64,000 nucleotides of DNA, from positions 283,559 to 347,558 of the forward strand of contig MU277694.1 in the NCBI GenBank assembly GCA_022385805.1, given 5' to 3'. The notes beneath the pieces were generated by a model that saw only the letters and a list, made by a program, of their open reading frames with translations, was not told where the DNA came from and searched no databases. A program made the position numbers and the translations under genes. Below, in pieces: positions 25,667 through 37,801 of this stretch (position 1 is the stretch's first letter; each line of letters begins with the position of its first letter). This DNA is from Pilatotrama ljubarskyi (taxonomy: Eukaryota > Basidiomycota > Agaricomycetes > Polyporales > Polyporaceae).

Positions 25667-27224
25667 TCATGAAGCCGCTTCCTCGAGCTTGGCCTTCTTT
25701 TCGGACTGCGCGTCCTCGCCGTCGTCTTCCGCCTTGCGCTTCGCCGCACCGTTGGCGGCCGCCCCGTTTGTCTCCGGATTCTTCTTTTTCTTCTTCACAA
25801 GGCCGGTCAGGTCGTGCACCTCAGTCGGAGCTGCGGCAGCTGGTGGCGCAGGACTAGCGTTGAGCGCTGCATCGAGAGCTTTCGCGGCCAGTGCGGGCGC
25901 AGACTCTATCGGCTCGTTTGGCGCTGTCTTGAGCTCGTCAACCTGAAATTATAGGTGAGCGGGAGCGAACGAGACGCGAAGCGTAATCCTACCTTCAATG
26001 CGAGGTCTTCCCGGAGACCTTGGAGCTCCTTCTCTTCCGCCTCCATCTGACCCTTCGTCATCTTCTCGATAGCATCGTCGGCCAAGAGCCTGGAACCTGT
26101 CGCTTTGCCCTTGCCCTTCACATCCTCCTTCTTTTCCTGTAGCTGCTCCGACTTCACAAAGCCCTGCCCACTGAGGGCATCACGCAGCTCCGCGAGGCGC
26201 GCCTCGACGCTGTCAAGGGCACGCTCGGCATGGACTATGGCATCAGCAAGTCGACCAGACGTGAGGTCAAGGACAATGCTGAGTTTATAATGTGCTTCAG
26301 CGATCTGCCTCGACGAAAGCGGGAGGAGTTCGTTCTTGAGCCCGAGGCCCGCGGTGTAGTCCGTGATAGCCTGCTCAAATTTCTCTACACCGCGAGGGTC
26401 AGCGGTCGGGGCGCGGCTCAGTAAGGACTGCGTCTGACGTACCCGTCTCGAGCGAGACATCTCCGAGAGCGATAAAGGTGTCCGCGAGCTTGAGCTTCAC
26501 TTCGTCGGACTCGTCCTGCTGTTTCTCGTAGATCGCGCGGGCGAGGTCTAGCACTTCCCACGCGGCATTGAAGTCGTCCTCGGGTTCCCCGTCGTCCTCT
26601 TCCTGTTCCTCCGCGGCAGCGTCCGCCTCGTCCGCGGCTTTCCGCGCTTCTGCAAAGAGGTCCACCGCGACGTCCTCGCCGGTCTGATCGTCATCCGCGT
26701 CCCCAGAAAAAGAGAGGAATGCACCGCTCCTCGCAGCCTCTGCACGAGACAAAGGCGTGTGGCTCAAGTTAGCAGCGCCTCTCAACAGCACATGCATGTG
26801 GGCACGCACCATCGCTGTCCTCAAGGGCGTCGTCTGGCTCCTGCTTTCCTAAAACAGAGCTCTGTGCAATCGCGTTCTCCAGCAGTGCCTTCCCGTATGC
26901 GAAGTACAGGTCCGCGGTCTCAAGTGCCTTCTCCCCGAACTTCTTTGTGCTGCCACATTCGTGTCAGTTTGCACAGAACGCGCCATCGGACGCGACATAG
27001 ACGTGACACTCACGCAATCTCAAGCGCAGAAGCATAGTGCTCGACTGACTGTTCGTACTTTTTGAGCGCGAAGGCGCGTTTGGCGTGTTCGATGGTGTCC
27101 TCGAGTGACATGGCCGGCGCAGTGGCCTCGGACGTGGCTGTGGGTTTCTCCGTCTCGCTGAAGCAATAAGCAACGTCGTCAGTGCATACACAGCCTTCCG
27201 GAGGTCGTGGCCGACGTACGACAT
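25667..27224 (-). CDS. NASP/Sim3/Hif1-type histone chaperone (SHNi-TPR)
   Basis: This binds H3 or H3-H4 and escorts it into chromatin or to acetyltransferase complexes in the nucleus. The start at 27224 lies just before an intron (ATGTC, then GTACGT), and splicing gives MSETEKPTATSEATAPAM followed by SLEDTIEHAKRAFALKKYEQ, the first TPR helix pair. The second TPR (LETADLYFAYGKALLENAIA) is interrupted, as is typical, by a long acidic insert (DEADAAAEEQEEDDGEPEDD). AWEVLDLARAIYEKQ, VKLKLADTFIALGDVSLE and SRQIAEAHYKLSIVLDL complete the SHNi-TPR array. A coiled coil and a basic nuclear-localisation tail (VKKKKKNPET, KRKAEDDGED) end the protein at TGA 25667-25669. It is divergent from the dynactin gene with 222 bases between starts. 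Confidence 0.88.
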
Positions 27225-27446
27225 GCGTGCAAGGGTATGTCGGGGAGTGCTGATGGGATGGACGGAGAGAAAGAGGATGCGGCGGAACGCGTCTCGTGTG
27301 CGAACTTGACGCGGCAGGAAGCGCCCGTGCCACACCCGCGCGACAGCCCGCGCCTCCGCTTCCCGCCCCTTGCCACCGCCCGTCGTCGCGCACCGCCGCC
27401 GTCCGCCCCCTCCCGCCCCCCGCGTCGCTTGATATCATCCGCCGAC

Positions 27447-28392
27447 ATGAGCCATATGCCTGCTATCGGAAGTGTCTTCCTTGGCGACGTCCAACGCCAG
27501 CGCGTCCTATCTACATCGACACCACCCTCCTCACCGCCTCCACACCTCAGCACGAACGGCGCGACATACAGCTTCAGCGATGTTGACATCGACGATGCGA
27601 ATGACACTAAAGTACCCCAACCTGTACCCCCATCCATTTCGCCCATGCTGTCTCTGGAGCTGAGGCTGAGGTGGCTCGAGACCCTTCTTTTCGGAGCCAA
27701 ACACGACGCGCAAGAGCCGGGTGGCAAGGGCAGTACCAAGGCGGACAAGTTGAAGGACGGTGATACCCTCGCCAGGCGCGCAGAGGAGCTACAGCGACGG
27801 CTGAATAGCATCGTACAGAGCAGTGATGGCCTGAAACGCTTCCTGGATCGATGTAAGGTGTAGCGCACTCCTTTCGACGCCTCTTCACGCTAAACTCTTG
27901 TAGACGACCAGTACGCCCATTTGCTCACGCCTCAGTTCGCGCTTTCCGGGTCACTGCCAATTGACCCGCCGACGTACGAGAACATGTCTCCGAGCGAGCT
28001 AGAGGCGTTCCTGTGCGAGATGGAGACGGACATCCGTGCCGCCGAGCGGGATTTACGTGAGATCAGCGCACTGGAGGAGAAGGGCGTCACAGGGGCGGGC
28101 AAGCTGGGTGATCATGAGGCGCTGCAGCCTCGACTCGAGGCATTGCTTACAGCACACGATGAGGACCTGAACGCAGCTGCCGACCTCGAAAAGCGTATAG
28201 CGCTCCTCATGGACCGCTATGCGACGAACGTAAGCCCCGTCGGATTGTTGATGACCATTTTACTCAGTCTCGCAGGTCGACACGCTATCTGAGCTCTTCG
28301 TCTCTTGGGACCAAACCATCCGCGATGCGGAAGAGGAGGTACACAGGATGGAGAGAGACCGAGAAGAACGGCGGAAGCTCGGCTATGAATAG
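27447..28392 (+). CDS. Dynactin subunit 3 (p24) family protein
   Basis: This is a small, helical subunit of the dynactin shoulder, which supports dynein-driven transport. Exons 27447-27852, 27904-28229 and 28276-28392 join in frame to 282 residues. After a disordered N-terminus, the protein has LELRLRWLETLLFG, the typical opening helix of p24. Long amphipathic helices follow (LARRAEELQRRLNSIVQ, LEAFLCEMETDIRAAERDL), and near the end TLSELFVSWDQTIRDAEEEV, which matches the conserved p24 ending (FVQWDELL in animals, from memory). It is longer than the animal protein because of the N-terminal extension. The assignment rests on these weakly conserved helices and a coiled-coil character; another coiled-coil protein is possible but less likely. 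Confidence 0.7.
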
Positions 28393-29870
28393 ACGTTCTC
28401 CGGGTCGCTCGATGCCCTTGGTCGGTGCCGCAATTTCTCTCCATAGGTATCGCGCTCATACTTCCAAGTCCGTTGAATGCCCTTGCGCATCGATTCTCGT
28501 GACACGTTAAGACAAGATGTCGACGTCGATACCGCTACATCGACTGGCAGATGCAGTGTCAATTCCATCGACTCTGCGATCCAATCAAAGCAAGGAAGAA
28601 CCATCCGCAGAAGATGCCGGCGACGTCGCTGCCGGGCGTCGCCGTCCGTCCCGAACCGCGGGAAAACTGCTGGCAATCGCTGCCCTCTGCAGTATGATGC
28701 TCGGTGCTTTGGTCGACGGCCGCCAATCGTCAGGGCCGTGCGTTCAGCATCTCTGTAAAATCGCCTAGACTTGGCAGAACAGTTCGGCGGGACAGAGTCG
28801 AGGACTTCCGTGGCGATCACAGAACTGAACGAATGTCCTTTAGATAGCCCCTATCTTGCGTCAGGCGCGTCGAGTGAATGACACCCACGAACAAACCTTG
28901 TCTTCTCCGTGATAGGGCTGGTCTTCACAACAACTCCCGCGCAGATGAAACCTAGATTGTACCACCGACGGCTACTCGCCGGCGAGATACCGTTCGCAAA
29001 AATTTGCCTAATCGATGCGACACAGCAATCGCTGCGTACGAAGCTTATTGTCACCCATGTCGCGCATCGGTGTGATCCCGTATGTGAGTGGTTTCTTTCT
29101 CGTAGTTCGGCCGAATGCCCTGAGTGAGGTCTAGGTTCACAAGATTATGTCTACCCTGTAATGTATCTGCACGAACGGCACACACTTTGATTGCGTGCGC
29201 CGCTCATCTCTAGTTTGGCTCAAGCTGCTTCTCTACCGCCGGCGCATGCATTACGTTGAACGCGGAGCTTGGCCTCAGCCTCCCGCCCACGGCCACTTGA
29301 CATATCGGGGCGAAATTCGCATTGTCCCGCAGGTGAGATCTCCCGCGAGTGCGGACTACCCCAATTCGTCTTGATTTCGTAGGCGAATAGCCGGGCAGCA
29401 CGCTGGGCATATGGGTGATGGCTGTGTTCTGGCCCTAACAGGTGTGGGCGCGTCCACCTGCCTAACATATCTACAATGTACCACGGCCGCCTGGTGATGC
29501 CATGTTCAATTCCGCTCAACCGGGCTGTCCTCTGAGCACCCCGCGGTTCTGTCTTTCCGCCGTCGTGGAGGACAGGCCGTTTCCGTCAGCGATTCCCATG
29601 CAGTGCATGGCTGTCAGGCGGTAATCTGGGATTGCAAGATCGGGCAGGTGGCGGGAAGTGCTGTCCAGACGTATGTGGAGAAAGGTAAGGAATCCTGAGG
29701 GACAGCCATGGGCCGTTCGTCATCCGCGTATGCGGCTCTTCCAGTGCATATTTAAGTCGGGTGCGACGATGCCCTTCTTCACCAGACCCCCACCCCCCAC
29801 GCTCACCCGGTCCAGTAGTGTTATTGCGTCCCCTTGGCTAGTATCTAGACACAGAAACGGCTTGGCAAAC
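28393..29870. other. Intergenic stretch, no gene recognised
   Basis: Short open frames on both strands (for example 28517-28768 plus) have no family motif. The last part, rich in C runs near 29790, probably contains the promoter of the following gene. Confidence 0.45.
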
Positions 29871-31233
29871 ATGACTAAGAAGAGGCCAGTGAGTGTCTAT
29901 GTCACCCTAGGACAGTTCTGCGGCGCCAACACAGCTTCGTCTCCACAGGCGCGCCGTCTCTTTGGACGCCCTCCCGACGGACCAGGGCCCCAAGACACCT
30001 TTAACGGTTCATTCCAAATCACACCCCCGCCGACGCAAACGCATCAAGGACAATTTCGCTTGAGCAGTTCGGCACAGCGGGATCTACCGCTCCCTGTTGC
30101 GGAGTCCTCGCGCGAGCCCAGGGACTCGCGCGCACGCGATCGCCAGCGCAGGAGGGCGGGCTCATCCTCGGAGCAGTCCACTGTCAGCGCGCCCGCGGCA
30201 AGCCCTAGTGCGCGCGAGGAGTTTCTCAGCACGCACAACCCTGCAGCCGCGGCTGGCCCTAGCGCCGCGCGACGTCGCCCTTCTGACGCGACGCATCGCG
30301 CGACGCAGAGCAGTCCTGCAGTGGTCACCACCGCGCAAGCGGCGGGGGCGAACTTCCGGCGAACGCGCTCCACCACTGCCCTAGAAGCTGACCTTCTGGC
30401 CGCTCTGAACACTGGCACAACGCGTCCTGGCTCTCTCCCGGCGGACGAGCAGATCTACGGCCCACCTCTCTCTGGCTACCGTGGGACGCGGCAGCCCGCG
30501 CCTGGCACACCTGAGCAGAGCTCTCCATTTGGCATGGCTCCTACTCTCCGCACGTCCTCCTCTGAGTCAGTAGCATCACTTCGCTTCCACCGCAGACTGC
30601 CTTCGCGTGAGCTTCCTGGTGCCTTAGCGTTGGATACTCTCTCGTACGGCCGGACGGCGCTCTCCCCTGCTCCACAAACTCCAAGCGATTCCCGTGGACC
30701 CAGCGTTCCTCCCAGCGTGTTTTCGGAGTCGTCCCCGTACCTGGGACTCATGATGGGGGAATTCTCCCCAGAGCTGCGTTCTACAGGTAAATTGATTTTA
30801 CCGCCTTTTGTGCACGCACTTACGCTATTGATCAGATGGAGATGGCGAAGAGCTTCCTCCGCTCACCCCCGACCACGCGGCGGCAGATCTCCCGCGTCGT
30901 GAGGGTCGTGCGCGGTCACATTCGTCCGCCACGCATACAGCCGGCAGCCACGGGCTGTTCATGTCTGCCGGAGCGTCCCAGTCGAGCATATCGGGTAAGT
31001 CTTGTATTCGCATCTCGTACAGCCGTTCCGGGCGCCTTACGTTACTTGCCTTTCCTGCAGTCCCGGAGGAGCTGCGTGACCTGACGTTCCCTCCTGGTCT
31101 ATTTGACTCTGAGGCTCCTATCAGCCCCTCTTTTCCAAAACTTCCGCTGCTTCCCGGACTCCCTGACCTCGATTCCCCTGCTAAGGCTTCCCTGCCCTCT
31201 CGGTCTCTGTCGCGACCTCCTCCCGGCCGCTAG
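29871..31233 (+). CDS. Ser/Pro/Arg-rich disordered protein of unknown function
   Basis: No family is recognised. I chose the start at 29871 because it joins through an in-frame 60-base intron (29889-29948) to MTKKRPARRLFGRPPDGP. An upstream ATG in the same frame (29658, or 29769) is possible if that intron is not real. The protein is almost entirely low-complexity, with serine, proline and arginine clusters such as SRARDRQRRRAGSSSEQS. Short ordered-looking islands are LEADLLAALNTGT, LGLMMGEFSPELRS and VPEELRDLTFPPGLFDSEAP, the last two joined through two further introns near 30785-31060. The stop TAG is at 31231-31233. The islands look like short linear motifs in a regulatory protein, but no function can be assigned. 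Confidence 0.6.
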
Positions 31234-32257
31234 TACTCGAGTGACGAGTTCGTTCTGCAGTCTCGTCTGTGTGCCTTTGCACCTCGCTGATAATCACCAG
31301 CCTTTATTCTGCCGATGTCCCGAAACGTGCCTTGGGTGCCGCCTAGCTCGGACAGGTAGATATCAACTCGGCCCTTCTCTCAGTCTTCCTCATAAGGAGG
31401 TCTTCTTGTCCGGTTCTTGTTACGAACGCACAGCCTGTCAATCCCGTCACTGTACATAGATATATTCCCTTCCACTCACCCATCTCACTATACCCGCATA
31501 ATGTAACACATCTCTCCAAGGCATGTAAGAGATAGAATGATTGAACTCAATGCTACGGTTTCTCGAGGAGCATTTGATTGCCGCTGAGGCTGCTGTATAA
31601 TATGCATGCACCGTATGGATGGGTTCCTCCGCTAGTCACGGTGGACTACTGCTGACTTGTCCCGCATCGTATGAGCACCCGATTTTCGCAATACAGACGA
31701 TAGAACAATAGCCATATGCTGCGGTCCCATTGGTCCAGAGTACCATGTTCCTCGGCTGTGGGCCTTGGGCATGTACCTCGAATACAACAGCTTCCCGATT
31801 TGGGACAGCGCGGCACTACCACGTGGCCGAAGCTCCACCTGGGAAAGGCGCCCGCCCGCGCCTCAGCGCGTCTGTCTCCTACTGTCCTTTATTTACATTG
31901 CTTTCAGTCCCTTCAGTGAGAACTCGCCTCGTACAATAAAAGACACGGCCCATAGCGGGCACAGAAACCCTTGAGAACGCCCGACCCCTTGCACTAGCCA
32001 TGAGGGCTGGTAGCCTCGGCAAAACAGTGTAAGTACATCCGAAGGGTGAGACATGCGCGGCGCAGCTGCTTTACCACGTGACCGCGGCGTTTCAGTCGCG
32101 TCGCGAAGAGGCGCCCAAAGTACTCTCGCTCTAAACAACCGCGACCACCGCCGATCAACGTTGCCCTCCTCGAGCTTGTTGTGATCCTCTGGCTCTAGCT
32201 TTCGAATTCTCGACATCTGTCTATATTCAACTTTGGACTACCTCCTCGTGCTAGCGG
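31234..32257. other. Intergenic stretch before the kinase gene
   Basis: This holds the 3' region of the preceding gene and the kinase promoter. A CACGTG lies near 32075 and the sequence just before the start is C/T-rich. I see no gene. Confidence 0.45.
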
Positions 32258-34935
32258 ATGTCTTTGTCTTGGAGGAAACGCAAGTCTCGCCTCAGTGCTC
32301 TGCTCGGCGCAGATGGTGGAGAAGATGCTGAAGCTCTAGTGCTGGATCAGCTCATGCATGGTCATTCGGTCATCGGGAAGACGTGTGAGCTGTCTGATAC
32401 GTGGATTTCTGCGCTTTGCCTTATGATTCCTGTGCAGCCAAGACGACCGAGGTTGACTCTTTACGATTCTCTGACAAAGACTTGGACCTTGTGGGGACTC
32501 TCGAATACGGACAATTTGGTGTCGTACGCCTCACTGGTGATCTTTCAATTTGATGTCATGTTGAATTGGGGGCAGATTGATGTCGTCACTTGCAAGCATG
32601 ACGGGTGTCTCTACATCCGCAAGTCAACGGAGAAGCGTTTCGCATTGAAGACGCGTGAGGTACGACTCCCCGGTCATCCGCACCGGCGCGCATGCTCAGT
32701 TGTGTCTGTTACCTCGCGCGAAGCAATGTTCACCCCAACTGGAACGGGATGTCTTACTCCGCGCGCGAAAGTCTGAATCCCACTGGGCTCCTCATCTACT
32801 GTGCGCGTTCCAGACGCCGACGCACCTCAATCTCATCATGGACTACATTGGAGGTGGGACGCTCTGGGACGTACTGGAGTCTAGCCCTCAAGATGGGAAA
32901 GTCCCCGAGAAAGACCTACAGTGGTGGATACCGCAGATCGTCAGTGCAATTCATTGGTGCCACTCACAGGGTTTCGTGCATCGGTCTGATATACTGCTTG
33001 ATCCATGCACGATGCCTTCTCTGATGGTTTGGCTCACAGTGACATCAAGCCACACAACTTCGTCCTCACCAGCGGCGCTTACATCCGTCTGATTGACTTC
33101 GGGTCTGTAGCCCCATTATTGCCCCCAGACCCAGACGGCAGCCAGCGAGTGCCGCTCGAGCACTGTCTAGTCCCGTGTGGCACGTGCGATTACATCTCGC
33201 CGGAGATTCTACAAGCGCATGAAGAGGCTCTCGTGGCGCTCGAGATGGAGGACGACGAGCAATGGTCGAAATCTCACAAGCCGTCGGGATACGGCCGTGA
33301 GACCGACTGGTGGAGCATGGGAGCGATGCTCTACGAGATGGCGTACGGTGTCGCGCCCTTCTTCTCGAGAGAGATCAGACACACTTACGCCAGGATCATG
33401 GAACACCATGTAAGGCGAATGGCCTGCGTGTTGGTCCAGTCTGACAAGGAATGAACTTCAGAGATGCCTCAAGTTCGATGCATCTGCCCCTGTTTCTGCA
33501 AATCTTCAGGACTTGTTGCGCCGGTATGCCACCGTTCACCCATTGCAGCTGTCAGCTAATGGCGTCCTGTAGCCTTCTGACGACTGCGGAGCTACGTCTC
33601 GGCCGCACGCACGTCAAAGAGATCATGGAGCATCCCTTCTTCGCACCTGATAGTTTCGAGACACCTCACCTGAGTGGGTAACTCGCCGATGGAGACACAG
33701 TCATAAGCTCACACAATCGTTGTGCAGAGGAGAAGCCTGCGGACCTCCATGTCCCAGAGTTCACTTATGCCACGCCAGTAGTGCCCACCGTCCCCACAAC
33801 TTCAGCCTCCCCTGAGGAGTCGCAGTCTCGCGCATATGCATTCTCCGCCCTCTTCCAGTCGTCCCCATTGACGGCGACGGGTGGGGTCTCGGTGGTGCAG
33901 GCGACGCCGTCACAAGGCTCCAGCCGGTCAATTCTCCGCGACCAGCCCATCGCGGCTTTTATCGGCTTCTCGTGGGGTCCACCCAAGGAAGCCTTCGACA
34001 AGAAGTCGTCAAGCCTCCACACTAAGGCGGACCGTAGCACCCCTCGCCCCCTGCAGCATCTCTTCGTTCCCCCGACACCTTTCGGCCTGGCCACACCCAG
34101 CGCCAACATACACAGCACGCCAGGCGCTGCCTCCCGCTATCCCTTCGCCACCCCCGTCCGCCCGAGCGCGCTGACGCCCTTCCAGACCCTACCTCGGGCG
34201 AGCACCGTGCGGCGGACAGCGCAGCGGCGCGCTGTCTCGGACCGTGAGGCGATGAAGCAGCTCGTCGACTGCGTCGGGATGAGCGCGCGGAAAAAGGTGC
34301 TCGAGAGCGGGCACAAGCCGCGGGTGCTGCTCTCGCTCACTCGCTCGTCGACGCTCAAGGAGCTCCGTTTCGATCGCTCCGTCGCCGTCGTGGGCGACGG
34401 TGGCGTGTCATTCCGCGTCGACGCCGCATCACAGTCCGGCTCGCAGTCCCACAACGATAGCGTATTGGGCGCCTCGCTCCTCTCTGCCTCTTCGAAGGCG
34501 TCCGGGGCGGGAGCGGGCGGCGGGGCGAGCGGTAGCGGGACAGGGTTGACGCAAGAGGTGACTGTGCCAGACTTGAGCTTCTCGGATCTCGACTCGGACG
34601 CGCCGCCGAGCCCGAGCCCGACGCCCCGCCCTGGGTCGGCGATGTCCATGCTCTCGCGGAGGAGTCAAACTCCGACGGGCTCGTACTTCCTGCGTACAGG
34701 TCAGAACTCGCGCGAGGGGAAGCGGTCAGTGTCCCCGTCCGCTACGGGCTCTGAGCTCGCGCGGACGGCCCAGTACGAGGACAGAAGCTCGTTCGCGCTG
34801 CGGGCGCACGTCGAGTTCTCGTACGCCTATATGGACGAGCTGGAGAGGAGGTACGCGCGCCTTATGGGAGACCTCGCGATCGTAGAAGGCCGCTTGGATG
34901 AGGTTTCGAGCATGATGAAGAGCGATGGCGGGTAG
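32258..34935 (+). CDS. AGC-family Ser/Thr protein kinase (ROCK/DMPK/citron-like tail)
   Basis: This is a protein kinase with ATP loop LVGTLEYGQFGV, the lysine segment RFALKTRE, hinge LIMDYIGGGTLWDVLE, catalytic loop HRDIKPHN (formed by splicing out a 59-base intron near 32978-33036), metal-binding IDFGS, and activation end GTCDYISPE. The lobe continues ETDWWSMGAMLYEMAYGVAP. A hydrophobic-motif-like FIGFSWGPPKEAF lies in the tail, as in the ROCK/MRCK/citron branch of AGC kinases. After it comes a long serine-rich region and a short C-terminal coiled coil (YMDELERRYARLMGDL). The start at 32258 is the first ATG after a promoter-like C/T-rich stretch. There are several introns of 50-70 bases. Substrates are unknown. 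It is convergent with the HET gene, whose stop is 200 bases away. Confidence 0.82.
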
Positions 34936-35134
34936 AGTGCCTTTGGACTGAGGGACGCGAATATCACGAACATCGTCATAATAATAACTTATGCACGCGA
35001 CGCCATGTAGCAGCTAGATCTGACATACATAGAATGTATCCTTCCGTGCTTCCTATCAGAGCACAACGCATATGAGTAGATGGGACTTCGTTACCTCGTC
35101 GACGACACGAAGTTATTTCAGTTCCGGCTGGGGT

Positions 35135-37801
35135 CTAGAGCGTATGTCTACGGCGCCCTGCCCAGCTACCACAACATGAGCGTGGATGTCGATGGACCTG
35201 CAGCGACTCAGGCGAATCATCCTCTGGCCGGTCCAGCGCTTCTATCCCAGGACTGTACGGAGGCGATTCGCTCTGCTGTGCCGAGGCCAGATTTGGAGGA
35301 GGGGTAATGATTCGGGGAGAGGAATTAGGAGTATAGAAGGGAGCCTCTGATTCGGACTCGCTTTCCTCGCTTTCTGGGTACGTCCTTGAGAGCTGCCACT
35401 GGTACTCGTATAGATGATCACCATATGTGCCCAGAGGAGCCGGTATGAGACGGGGTGTACTCGGGACGGGAGGCGAGTCAGACGAATCGGAGGCCACTAG
35501 AGACGGCGCTTCCGGAATTACTGGAGGTGCAGACCGGGTCGCCGGACGCTGCCGAAGGGGAGAGGCCTGATGCACATGGGCAATGTGTGGGTGGTGCGCT
35601 GGGACGAAAGGACGACTCGGCGGGGTAGGAACGAATGGAGTGAACAACAACAAATTGAGAGGATCCAGATGAGGTGTAGCGCTTTGAAGGAAACGCTGCC
35701 ATGGACTAGGGCGTCCTATCGGAGTAGGAGGTGTGACCACCACCTGGACCGGGTAATGGGGTAGGTTCCCACTGGCATTGAAGCCGGCAAACGTTAGAGG
35801 TGCTGAGCGAAGGGGTGCGTGGGGGCTTGCTGGGTCCACAATCCGCACGTGCCTATGACTTCTAGGATGCGGTGGCTGCGAGACTGCTTCTCCATGATCG
35901 TCCTGCTCAGGCAACTCGGTGATCGTTACATCCATCAGATACTCGCGCCCTGCGATGTTCCGGGTGCCCGAGCGTTTCGGGTATTCGCACCACAGCGCGA
36001 TGTAGCATTGAACGAGGAAGGGACCTATTTGGAAACGCACTTCGGGGCGATCGCGTGGAAGGTGAGTTCGTGTGCAGCCATGTTCCGTATGGCGGGATGC
36101 ACCAAGGCGAGAGGACAGCGGTGGGTGCTCGTCCAAGTCGCAGTGTATCCAGATATCTTCCAAGGAGTCGCTCGGAACACAGCCGCACCCGAGGCCGACG
36201 CATATGCGCACTGTTGTCGTAGGTCCCCGCGGGGCCGTGCTGGAGCTCTCTGTCGGGCCAGGACGGTAGAAAATGATAGATGCAGTGACATTTTCGTCGG
36301 CTCTGCCACCGTGCTGTAGCTCGAGGGATGCACCGCCATCTTCAACATCTGGTCGGATGCCTTGGTCGCGAGGAGTTGGTCGGATTGGCTGGAATCCGCA
36401 GAATAGGAGCCGAGCCAAGACCCATACGGGTATACGGAAAAACGTTGAGGTAGAGTCAAAGACCAGGTGAGCTTCTTCGGTTGAGAGCTGGTTCAGGGCA
36501 GTTGCAACGGCACGGTGCATCACATGGACGTCGATGATCTGCGCTCCTAGTAGACTTTGGTCTATCGCTCGCCGTCGCCACAAAGCGCTGCGGAGGTAGC
36601 GGGTCTGCGTGGGGAAGCCGACGGAGAAGCCATCTATCCTTGCGGGCTCCTTGCGTAAATAGAGTACGACGAGGTTTCCGTACTCATCCCTGCAAGCAAG
36701 GACAGCGCAGGATATGGACACGGAAGCATCGCGGTCGTCCACTACTGTCGGGGCATCCACACCATCGTGAATGCAAGGCATTTGGACGCGCAAGCCTCCG
36801 CTGGTAAAATGATACACGGGGACTGGCACATGGATGCCTAAGGTCTCCGAGAGCTCGCTGGAAGGCACGGGACAGAACTGTGCGGACTGGGCGAAGTAAT
36901 CCGGCGACGGCGCAAGCAACCCCTGGAGAGGTCGATAGTCTTCGTGCGACACTTGCGACTGGTACGTGTGCGGAGAGAGTAGGCGATAGCGTATGCTCCT
37001 GATCGCCTCGGTGTGATCGACATGCAGCAAGGGACCCCAAGCAAAGATGCTTTGGTCCTGTAGCTGCTTGAGGATCTCTTCCTGCAGCCGCGTGAACGCG
37101 CGGTTACCCTCGCCGTATACGGTGGGCATGTACACGTTGAAGATACCCATGAGGGAATACGCCCGATCTTCTATCCGAGTTGTTGTCCTTCGCGAAGCCC
37201 AAGACATTCGTCGCGCGACGCTCACATCGTGAAGAGGTTGTTGGTGGGTCAAGACGCCCCGCTCAATACCCGTGATTGCTTCAATGACGTCCGCGAATGC
37301 GAGGTTCGAACCGATGAGCTGCCATTGATGGGACAGGAATACCACTGAACGCGGCGCCAGGAGCTCCTGCAGTGTCCAGCCTCTTGTGAACCACCGGCTG
37401 CGGCGGAAGGTCGACTCTTCCGCTCGAGGGTCTTCGTCGCCACGTACGTCGTCCAGGAATGCGTAACACATGAGCGCGTTTGCGTACCAAGAGTACATGG
37501 AGTTGAGAGCCTCAGAGAGCTCGGAGCTACTGCTCTTGTCGATGCAACACGTGTCAATCCACACATACTTATATCCGACGCTCCTGGCGAAGTAGCAGAA
37601 TTTCCGGATTTTGGCGGATAGATAGGGGAAAATGCTTGCATCGCCGAGTCCCCCGACCTGCGCGGCCCTGGCATGGAGGGCTTTGACGTCCTGGAAAGAC
37701 TGCTCTCCGTCTCTCCAGACATGCGAGAGGATAGCATAAGCGGGAATTTGGTCTGCTTCGAAGAAGCTGAGAGTAGCGTTCGCCGTATCGAGCAGCCACA
37801 T
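35135..37801 (-). CDS. HET-domain protein (heterokaryon incompatibility type)
   Basis: This is a single uninterrupted reading frame of 888 codons. The N-terminal 250 residues are a classical HET domain: AILSHVW, KIRKFCYFARSVGYKYVWID, TCCIDKSSSSELSEALNSM, then SRWFTRGWTLQELLAP, FADVIEAITGIERGVL, and SWASRRTTTRIEDRAYSLMG ending in YGEGNRAFTRLQEEIL. In fungi this domain acts in self/non-self recognition and in programmed cell death; basidiomycetes carry many paralogues whose roles are mostly untested. The C-terminal two thirds have no recognised domain, and the last 250 residues are proline- and serine-rich and look disordered. No NACHT or TPR part is visible. The lack of introns contrasts with its neighbours. 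Confidence 0.9.
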   Translation of the reverse strand: MWLLDTANATLSFFEADQIPAYAILSHVWRDGEQSFQDVKALHARAAQVGGLGDASIFPYLSAKIRKFCYFARSVGYKYVWIDTCCIDKSSSSELSEALNSMYSWYANALMCYAFLDDVRGDEDPRAEESTFRRSRWFTRGWTLQELLAPRSVVFLSHQWQLIGSNLAFADVIEAITGIERGVLTHQQPLHDVSVARRMSWASRRTTTRIEDRAYSLMGIFNVYMPTVYGEGNRAFTRLQEEILKQLQDQSIFAWGPLLHVDHTEAIRSIRYRLLSPHTYQSQVSHEDYRPLQGLLAPSPDYFAQSAQFCPVPSSELSETLGIHVPVPVYHFTSGGLRVQMPCIHDGVDAPTVVDDRDASVSISCAVLACRDEYGNLVVLYLRKEPARIDGFSVGFPTQTRYLRSALWRRRAIDQSLLGAQIIDVHVMHRAVATALNQLSTEEAHLVFDSTSTFFRIPVWVLARLLFCGFQPIRPTPRDQGIRPDVEDGGASLELQHGGRADENVTASIIFYRPGPTESSSTAPRGPTTTVRICVGLGCGCVPSDSLEDIWIHCDLDEHPPLSSRLGASRHTEHGCTRTHLPRDRPEVRFQIGPFLVQCYIALWCEYPKRSGTRNIAGREYLMDVTITELPEQDDHGEAVSQPPHPRSHRHVRIVDPASPHAPLRSAPLTFAGFNASGNLPHYPVQVVVTPPTPIGRPSPWQRFLQSATPHLDPLNLLLFTPFVPTPPSRPFVPAHHPHIAHVHQASPLRQRPATRSAPPVIPEAPSLVASDSSDSPPVPSTPRLIPAPLGTYGDHLYEYQWQLSRTYPESEESESESEAPFYTPNSSPRIITPPPNLASAQQSESPPYSPGIEALDRPEDDSPESLQVHRHPRSCCGSWAGRRRHTL

